Origin: JBFJWU01 sp041623475 [NCBI: bacterium]
GTDB taxonomy: Bacteria > J088
Reading direction: 5' to 3'
DNA: 11,609 bases
NCBI GenBank assembly: GCA_041623475.1
Contig: JBFJWU010000074.1
Span: forward strand, 1 to 11,609
This document shows, piece by piece, positions 6,699 to 11,609 of the stretch (positions are counted from its first letter, which is position 1; every line of letters begins with the position of its first letter). A program made the translations under genes and the position numbers. Below the pieces are notes generated by a model. It made no database searches. It had not been told where the DNA came from and saw only the letters and a list, made by a program, of their open reading frames with translations.

Positions 6699-7150
6699 TC
6701 TTTTGCGGCCTTGTCGCTTCCGGATTGGTCAGATCCGGATTTCTCTTTTTCGCCTTTGCCCGATTCACCCTTTTGATCGCCGGTAACCACCTCAATTGTC
6801 ATATGCATCTTGGGGTGAATGGCACATTCAACCTCCACGGTCCCCTCTTCTTCAAAAACGACATCCCGGGCTTCCCCCTGGGGATATGACCCCAGGTCAA
6901 ACGACTTTATTGGTGAAAGGCTGTATACATTGTGAAAAAACGGATCATTGTTTTCGAACGAAACCGTTTCGCCCTTTTTGATCGTTAATTTGTCGACCGT
7001 AAACTGTTTGTTCTTCTGGCCCACGACGTACTGGGTTGATTTCTTTCCCGGTTCCGGGGTATCACCAGCCGCGCGGACCGGCGATGCGGTCATCGACACC
7101 CCAAGGACCAGGACGAATCCCAGCAGGTGCAATTCAGATTTTGCCTTCAT
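6695..7150 (-). CDS. Exported blue-copper (cupredoxin) protein
   Basis: This 151-residue protein has a signal peptide (1-28, cleavage probably near VRA-A) and a plastocyanin-like domain (about 38-122). Type 1 copper ligands are visible: His73 in FFHNVYSL, then Cys109, His112 and Met115 in ECAIHPKM. The short Cys-x2-His-x2-Met loop belongs to a cupredoxin family often labelled methylamine utilisation protein and often found near di-heme peroxidases, though nothing here points to methylamine. After the fold comes a hydrophilic tail rich in Gly, Lys, Glu, Ser and Asp (124-151) of unknown purpose. I chose ATG at 7150 because AAGGAG (7162-7157) lies six bases ahead and a signal peptide starts there. 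A longer in-frame start at 7219 would run into the peroxidase gene and lacks these signals. It sits 31 bp after the peroxidase gene and overlaps the cytochrome gene by four bases. Confidence 0.9.
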   Translation of the reverse strand: MKAKSELHLLGFVLVLGVSMTASPVRAAGDTPEPGKKSTQYVVGQKNKQFTVDKLTIKKGETVSFENNDPFFHNVYSLSPIKSFDLGSYPQGEARDVVFEEEGTVEVECAIHPKMHMTIEVVTGDQKGESGKGEKEKSGSDQSGSDKAAKE

Positions 7151-7181
7151 TTTTTTCTCCTTAAACAATACGGGGCGCTGG

Positions 7182-8216
7182 TCAGGGAACCGGAAACCCG
7201 GCGAATCGTTGCGTATCACAGCTCAATGATTCGAGAAACGAAACGACTTTGTCAATTTCTGATGGTTCCAGATTAGCGGGTTTGAACGACGGTGACAGAT
7301 TGGTATCGGTTTCAAAGCCATCCACATAATGCCGCACGGCCTCTGCCAAAGTACTGGCCGACCCGTCATGGAAATACGGTGCCGTGTGGGCAATGTCCCT
7401 CAGTTGGGACGTTTTAAAAGCCCCGTGGACGATGCGCAGTGGCACGACACCATAACGGCCGGGGTCACCGCCGGAACCGGACGATAGACCGATATTGTGA
7501 AATCCGTCATCACTGAAGGTCGGCGGTTGGTGGCAGACGGCGCAGTTTCCTTTGTCCTCGGCAACAAACAGCTTGAACCCCGCAACCTCGTCCACGGACA
7601 GCGCCTGATCATCCCCCGCTACCCATTGGTCAAACCGGGAGTCATCACAGACCAGGGTTGACTGAAAATCCGCAAGCGCCTGCGCAATTCTATCCATATC
7701 TACTTGATCGTCCCCAAAGGCCCGCCTGAAGGCGCGCCTGTATGACCGCGAATCTGCTACTCGTTGCTGCAATTGGGACAGGGACAGATCCATTTCCTCG
7801 CTGCTGCGCACAGGCACCAGTGCCTGTGCGTGCAATGAATCGGCGCGGCCATCCCAAAACAGAAACCCGTATCGGGCGCTGTTGATGACAGACGGCGTAT
7901 GGCGGCCAAGTCTGTTGCCATTGACCCCGTTATTGAATGACTGGCCATCCGCCCAATGCAGCGAAGGAATGTGACATGTCGCACAGGACATGGTGCCGGG
8001 ACCGCTCAATTGGGGGTCAAAAAACAATGCCTGTCCCAGAGCGACAGATTCCGGATTGACCGGCGGCAATGGATTCAACTGCCAGGCGGATTTCTGGTCC
8101 GGGCTGACAGTGTCGCTATTGGCATCAGCCTCGACTAGCAACAACGGCCAGACGATCGCTGTCGCGCACCACACTGAAATGAACTGTCGAAAATTCATGT
8201 TGGGAAACACCTTCAT
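7182..8216 (-). CDS. Di-heme cytochrome c peroxidase / MauG-family protein
   Basis: This exported 344-residue protein belongs to the bacterial di-heme peroxidase superfamily (CcpA, MauG, MbnH), which reduces hydrogen peroxide or oxidises protein side chains in the periplasm. An N-terminal hydrophobic segment (about 13-30) serves as signal peptide. The N-terminal heme domain has CATCH (78-82), followed by the family motif FWDGRADSL (120-128) with Trp121, the residue between the hemes in MauG. The C-terminal heme domain has CAVCH (225-229) and the family motif TAPYFHDGS (278-286). The axial ligand that would separate classic peroxidase from MauG-type enzyme cannot be decided by eye. The start is uncertain: ATG at 8216 has no clear ribosome site, while ATG at 8198 (residue 7) follows AAGGTG at a somewhat long distance. 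It is the first gene of the operon with the cupredoxin and di-heme cytochrome, plausible electron donors. Confidence 0.92.
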   Translation of the reverse strand: MKVFPNMNFRQFISVWCATAIVWPLLLVEADANSDTVSPDQKSAWQLNPLPPVNPESVALGQALFFDPQLSGPGTMSCATCHIPSLHWADGQSFNNGVNGNRLGRHTPSVINSARYGFLFWDGRADSLHAQALVPVRSSEEMDLSLSQLQQRVADSRSYRRAFRRAFGDDQVDMDRIAQALADFQSTLVCDDSRFDQWVAGDDQALSVDEVAGFKLFVAEDKGNCAVCHQPPTFSDDGFHNIGLSSGSGGDPGRYGVVPLRIVHGAFKTSQLRDIAHTAPYFHDGSASTLAEAVRHYVDGFETDTNLSPSFKPANLEPSEIDKVVSFLESLSCDTQRFAGFPVP

Positions 8217-8317
8217 AAAACTGCGTTCGTGCCCCCCAACACGATCAAATCGATTTTACATTATCAATAAACGGTGCCGGCACACTAGTCCCCGGCTTGC
8301 ACAGAGATCATATCGTG

Positions 8318-8340
8318 AATCCAGACCGAATTCCAGACCG
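8318..8340. promoter_or_regulatory. Tandem direct repeat in the divergent spacer
   Basis: AATCCAGACCG (8318-8328) is followed at once by AATTCCAGACCG (8329-8340), a 12-bp spaced direct repeat, and a shorter echo, AGTCCAG, occurs at 8354-8360. It lies in the 198-bp spacer (8217-8414) between the divergent peroxidase operon and the lipoprotein gene. TAAGAT at 8372-8377 could be a -10 box for the lipoprotein gene, which would put the repeat about 45-65 bp upstream of the start of transcription, a usual activator position. No good -35 box is visible. The rest of the spacer near 8240-8275 is AT-rich and includes the palindrome AAATCGATTT, probably promoter DNA of the peroxidase operon. Confidence 0.3.
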
Positions 8341-8414
8341 GTGAAGCGATCAGAGTCCAGTTCCTGGCTGCTAAGATGCAGACGTGAGTCCGAAAGCAGT
8401 GACCAGGCCCAGCG

Positions 8415-9497
8415 GTGAACGTTAGCCAGTTGATTGTGATCGCAACGACCGCCGGCATTCTTTCGGCCTGCGGCGGCGACCGGTTTGCCGTCGCGCCGGA
8501 ACTGCGCCCCCCTGATGATTATGTATTTACACCGTTCAATTGGCTGGACAGGGCTCCGGATTCGGTCGCGACATTCCTGTGTCCCTCAGCACAGGACGAA
8601 TCGCTGGCCGCCGACGAAATCTTTATCGAATGCAGCATCGAGGGCATCCGCCCTGTCGCCGCGCCCCCCCGGCCGGTAACTGCATTGACAGTCATGGCTT
8701 ACAATTTCGAGCGCGGACAGGAGTTTGACCAACAGCTTGCCTGGTTTACAGGACCAGACGCACCGCATATTGACATCCTGCTGGCCAGCGAGGTCGACCG
8801 CGGCTGCAAACGCAGTGGCAATCGCCACGTTGCTGCCGAACTGGCCGCCGCCATGGACATGTACGTGGTGTTTGCTGTGGAATTTGTCGAACTGGCACGT
8901 CCCGGCAATTCCAGCGGCATTATTGACCACGCCTGCGAGCACGGCAACGCGATCCTGTCACGCTATCCCCTGGGCAATGTCGCGCAAATCCGCCATCGCA
9001 GCAATCGGTCCTGGTTTATTCCGGTGACGGACCGGACCGACGGCACGCAACCGCGACTGGGCGGACGTATTGCCATCGGTGCCGACGTACAGGTTGGCAA
9101 GGCGGCGTTAAGACTGGTTGTCCTGCACTTTGAAAGCGATCCCGCCGACGAAGACATTCGCAGGGACCAGGCACAGGAATTGGTCGAATTGGCCGCTGGA
9201 CAGCAGTTGGCAACAATCATCGGTGGCGACACCAACGCGGCGTTTTATCTGGGCGATCTGGTCGAAGGGACACGAAATGACGGTGCGACGGCACCATTCC
9301 TGGATGCCGGGTTTACGGACAGTCACGTTACGGTCCCGTTGGAAGATCGCGGAACCATCGACATTGGCGTCCCAATCGACCTGATTTTTGCCGACAGGGA
9401 CCGGTTTTTCAGTCCGGTCATCTGCGCCCGCAACCAGTGCGGCGACCTCAGTGATCACCTGCCGGTCTGGGCCGGGTACGCGCTGGCAAACGACTGA
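8415..9497 (+). CDS. Lipoprotein of the endonuclease/exonuclease/phosphatase fold
   Basis: This is a predicted 360-residue lipoprotein: a short signal sequence ends in the lipobox LSAC with Cys19 as the lipidated residue. The domain from about 90 to 356 follows the EEP (DNase I-like) fold. Active-site elements in order are Asn97 (MAYNFERG), Glu126 (LLASEVDRG), HGNAILSRYPL (177-187), His238 (VVLHFES), Asp272 and Asn274 (IIGGDTNA), Asp322 (IDLIFAD), and Asp346-His348 (SDHLPVW). The complete metal and catalytic set argues for an active phosphodiesterase or phosphatase acting outside the cytoplasm. The substrate may be nucleic acid, a phospholipid or an inositol-type phosphate and cannot be read from sequence. 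GTG at 8415 is chosen because the signal sequence begins there; its ribosome site is weak. The stop shares a base with the start of the FAD monooxygenase gene (TGATG). Confidence 0.88.
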   Translation: MNVSQLIVIATTAGILSACGGDRFAVAPELRPPDDYVFTPFNWLDRAPDSVATFLCPSAQDESLAADEIFIECSIEGIRPVAAPPRPVTALTVMAYNFERGQEFDQQLAWFTGPDAPHIDILLASEVDRGCKRSGNRHVAAELAAAMDMYVVFAVEFVELARPGNSSGIIDHACEHGNAILSRYPLGNVAQIRHRSNRSWFIPVTDRTDGTQPRLGGRIAIGADVQVGKAALRLVVLHFESDPADEDIRRDQAQELVELAAGQQLATIIGGDTNAAFYLGDLVEGTRNDGATAPFLDAGFTDSHVTVPLEDRGTIDIGVPIDLIFADRDRFFSPVICARNQCGDLSDHLPVWAGYALAND

Positions 9498-10645
9498 TGC
9501 AGGTCACGATTATTGGCGGGGGAATTGGCGGACTGACCCTGGCACTTACCCTGCGCCGACAGGGAATTGCTGCGCGTGTTTTTGAACAAGCCCCTGAAAT
9601 ACGGCCTGTTGGGGCCGGCATTACGCTGGGCGCCAACGCATTGCGGGTCTGCCAGAAACTGGAAATTATCGATCACATTACTGCCGCCGGGACACCGCTG
9701 CGACGATTCAGCATTGGCAGCCATTCCGGCGCACTCATCAGCACATTTGACATGTCCGCGGTCGTCCCGGACCTGGCGACGCCCGCTGTGGGTATCCATC
9801 GAGCCAACTTGCATAGAATCCTTTTGGCCGGCCTGGATTCGGACCAGCTGGCCCCCGGGCATCGCCTGACTGAAATTCATCAGGGCGCGGATGATGTCGT
9901 CGCCGTTTTTGCCAACGGGCATGCGGAACCGGGCACGATATTGATCGGTGCGGATGGACTTGGCTCAACGGTGCGTACCCGGATTCTCGGCGAATCCTCT
10001 ACCAGAGATGCCCGCCAGATCTGTTTCCGCGGGGTCTGCCCTGTTGGGGACATTTCGTGGGTGATGGACGAGTCCCGGGAAATCTGGGGACCCGGGGGCA
10101 GCCGCATCGGCATCGTGCCAATCGCAACCGACACGCTCTACTGGTTCGCAACATTTCCGACAGATTTGTTGTTGAACCTGGCTGACAACCCGTTGCCTGT
10201 GCTGGAACAATGGTTCGCCGATTGGCACTCGCCAATCCCGCAGGTCATCGCCGCCACCACTGCAGCGACGATCCTGCGCAACGATCTGTACGATCGCCTG
10301 CCCATCCGAGGGTGGTCGCAGGACAGGGTTGCCCTGCTGGGCGATGCGGTCCATCCAACGACCCCTAACCTCGGCCAGGGAGCAGCCATGGCGATCGAAA
10401 GTGCGGCCGTCCTTGGCAACTGCCTGGCCCAGTGCGGCGACATTCATGAAGCGTTTGCGACATACGAAAACCTGCGCCAACGACGGACCCGCCGAATCAC
10501 AAAACAATCGTGGCGGATTGGCCAGATTGCAACAATCCGGAATCCGGTCCTCGCCCGCGTGCGAAACCTGGGGGCCCGGGTTCTGGCGCCGTTCAACAAC
10601 CAGCAAATGTGCTGGGTCTTGAATCATCGAATTCCGATAGGTTGA
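9497..10645 (+). CDS. FAD-dependent aromatic-type monooxygenase (PHBH/UbiH superfamily)
   Basis: This 382-residue cytoplasmic flavoprotein has the three sequence marks of group A flavin monooxygenases. These are the N-terminal dinucleotide fold GGGIGG (7-12) with Glu30 closing the second strand, the DG motif in IGADGLGSTVR (150-160), and the GD motif in VALLGDAVHPTTPNLGQG (278-295). Such enzymes take NAD(P)H and oxygen to hydroxylate or epoxidise an organic substrate. The closest resemblance by eye is to salicylate hydroxylase, 6-hydroxynicotinate or zeaxanthin epoxidase-like members rather than a specific Ubi enzyme; the substrate is unknown. Length is normal for the family. Translation is coupled to the lipoprotein gene by a one-base overlap (TGATG at 9495-9499), an unusual partner for this family. 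The nucleotidyltransferase-fold gene begins 52 bp downstream on the same strand. Confidence 0.92.
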   Translation: MQVTIIGGGIGGLTLALTLRRQGIAARVFEQAPEIRPVGAGITLGANALRVCQKLEIIDHITAAGTPLRRFSIGSHSGALISTFDMSAVVPDLATPAVGIHRANLHRILLAGLDSDQLAPGHRLTEIHQGADDVVAVFANGHAEPGTILIGADGLGSTVRTRILGESSTRDARQICFRGVCPVGDISWVMDESREIWGPGGSRIGIVPIATDTLYWFATFPTDLLLNLADNPLPVLEQWFADWHSPIPQVIAATTAATILRNDLYDRLPIRGWSQDRVALLGDAVHPTTPNLGQGAAMAIESAAVLGNCLAQCGDIHEAFATYENLRQRRTRRITKQSWRIGQIATIRNPVLARVRNLGARVLAPFNNQQMCWVLNHRIPIG

Positions 10646-10685
10646 ATGCCGGGACCGGGATATGGCGCGTTAGCCGTGCAGACAC

Positions 10686-10700
10686 CACAGTTAAACTGTG
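10686..10700. promoter_or_regulatory. Perfect 15-bp palindrome over a start codon
   Basis: CACAGTT-A-AACTGTG is a perfect inverted repeat with 7-base arms. It lies in the 52-bp gap after the monooxygenase gene, and its last three bases are the proposed GTG start of the following gene. As DNA it could be an operator. As RNA it could form a six-pair stem with a UAA loop that hides the start codon. There is no T-run after it, so a terminator is unlikely. Confidence 0.45.
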
Positions 10701-11609
10701 AACGAGTATTTTCCAGTTTCCCCGTGCCCACTATTGAACAACCAACTTGACCATGCTGCAACGAATGCAAATATCGAATCGATCGGGTTAGGTTCGCGCC
10801 TGATTTCACAGGCCTGTACGGTCGCCGCGACATACAGTTCCATTTTTCGCTATCCGCTGACGTTGTCTGAATTGCGACTGCTGGCACCAGCCAGGATTGA
10901 CCGCGAACTGACCGCGACAGACCTGGCGGATCCGGACTGGGCGACCCATTGGGCTGACGTTGATGGACTGATCACGCCCAGCGGTTGCGAAACCTATGCC
11001 AGCGAACGCCTGATAAAGAACCGAATCGCCGACGACCGTCTGTCCGCCTGTACACCGATTGCCCGCCGCCTCGGCAAAATTCCCTTTATCGCCGGAATTG
11101 CCGTGTCCGGATCACAGGCAGCACGCAATCCAGGCGAAGACGCCGATTTTGACCTGTTCATCATTTGCCGGACTGGACGACTTTGGACGTCTCGATTTCT
11201 GGTCAAGTTAATTGCCAAATTCTGGCATCCGCAGGGATTGAACCTGTGTGCCAATTACTTTATGACCGAGGACTCCCTGGACCTCCCGGTCTTGGCACAG
11301 AACTATTACACAGCCTGCGAGGTAACCAACCTTGTGCCGATTGCCGGCGGAGACGTGTTCAGACGATTCTATCGGGCAAACCGATGGACGACCAGGTTCC
11401 TGCCGAACAGGACAGTGCCGGCACAGGTCTCGACAGTGGCCGAACCACGGCCTGGTCTTCTGGACGCTGTTCTCCAAACACCGGTGGGCGGCGCAACTGA
11501 AATGCTGCTGCGTTTCTGGCAGATGTTTTACACGTGGATACGCCTTCGGTCCCGGGACGGCATTACCTGGCAAGATGTCAACGCGTCCTACCGCGCCAAC
11601 CGGCAGGGA
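10698..11609 (+). CDS. Nucleotidyltransferase-fold protein, 3' end outside window
   Basis: An open frame runs 304 codons from GTG at 10698 to the window end without a stop; an in-frame TAA sits at 10692-10694. The N-terminal part (about 25-55, with IFRYPLTLSELR) resembles the helical start seen in a conserved family of uncharacterised nucleotidyltransferase-like proteins. The core shows the polymerase-beta type signature VSGSQAARNPGEDADFDLF, with Gly138-Ser139 and the acidic pair Asp150 and Asp152. It is followed by family features RLWTSRFLVKL (158-168) and LNLCANYF (181-188). An NMP transfer activity is possible but unproven, and I do not know the substrate. The start is uncertain: no ATG is near, GTG lies inside a palindrome without a clear ribosome site, and TTG at 10734 is the alternative. 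It probably shares a transcript with the two genes before it. Confidence 0.8.
   Translation, partial: MNEYFPVSPCPLLNNQLDHAATNANIESIGLGSRLISQACTVAATYSSIFRYPLTLSELRLLAPARIDRELTATDLADPDWATHWADVDGLITPSGCETYASERLIKNRIADDRLSACTPIARRLGKIPFIAGIAVSGSQAARNPGEDADFDLFIICRTGRLWTSRFLVKLIAKFWHPQGLNLCANYFMTEDSLDLPVLAQNYYTACEVTNLVPIAGGDVFRRFYRANRWTTRFLPNRTVPAQVSTVAEPRPGLLDAVLQTPVGGATEMLLRFWQMFYTWIRLRSRDGITWQDVNASYRANRQG

Noticed and set aside
7151-7219. Cupredoxin start at 7219, giving 23 extra residues
   Set aside because: It overlaps the peroxidase gene, precedes a clear AAGGAG site, and would bury the signal peptide.
9965-10627. Minus-strand open frame of 220 codons opposite the monooxygenase
   Set aside because: It is the antisense of a gene with all three flavin motifs and shows no domain of its own.

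Overview
The window looks like a chromosomal segment of a Gammaproteobacterium. The basis is the high-GC codon use, a lexA-imuA-imuB mutagenesis cassette, a MauG/CcpA-type di-heme peroxidase operon, tight translational coupling and frequent GTG starts. The lineage call is an inference from gene content, and I cannot name a genus. I see no tRNA, rRNA, CRISPR array, insertion sequence or phage gene.

Layout. Bases 1-186 hold one complete and one partial copy of a roughly 120-bp imperfect palindrome, repeated about every 126 bp, ending at the imuB stop codon. Bases 186-2945 (minus strand) form an SOS operon lexA-imuA-imuB with overlapping genes. Its promoter (2954-2982) carries a perfect inverted repeat between the -35 and -10 boxes, the likely LexA operator, and the predicted transcript begins almost at the lexA ATG. 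No dnaE2 (imuC) follows imuB within the visible 185 bp. Bases 3074-3937 (minus) encode a six-helix voltage-gated potassium channel with a C-terminal zinc ribbon. Divergently, 4154-5941 (plus) encodes a membrane PAS histidine kinase with no response regulator beside it.

Convergent to the kinase, 5952-8216 (minus) is a three-gene periplasmic redox operon: di-heme peroxidase, blue-copper cupredoxin and di-heme cytochrome c. The last two genes overlap by ATGA. The set reads as a short electron-transfer chain, possibly delivering electrons to the peroxidase, though its substrate is unknown.

Bases 8415-11609 (plus) contain a lipoprotein of the endonuclease/exonuclease/phosphatase fold, an FAD monooxygenase coupled to it through TGATG, and, 52 bp later, a nucleotidyltransferase-fold protein cut by the window end. 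A perfect 15-bp palindrome covers the proposed start codon of this last gene. The function of this trio is unknown and it is, with the palindrome array at the left edge, the least explained part of the window.
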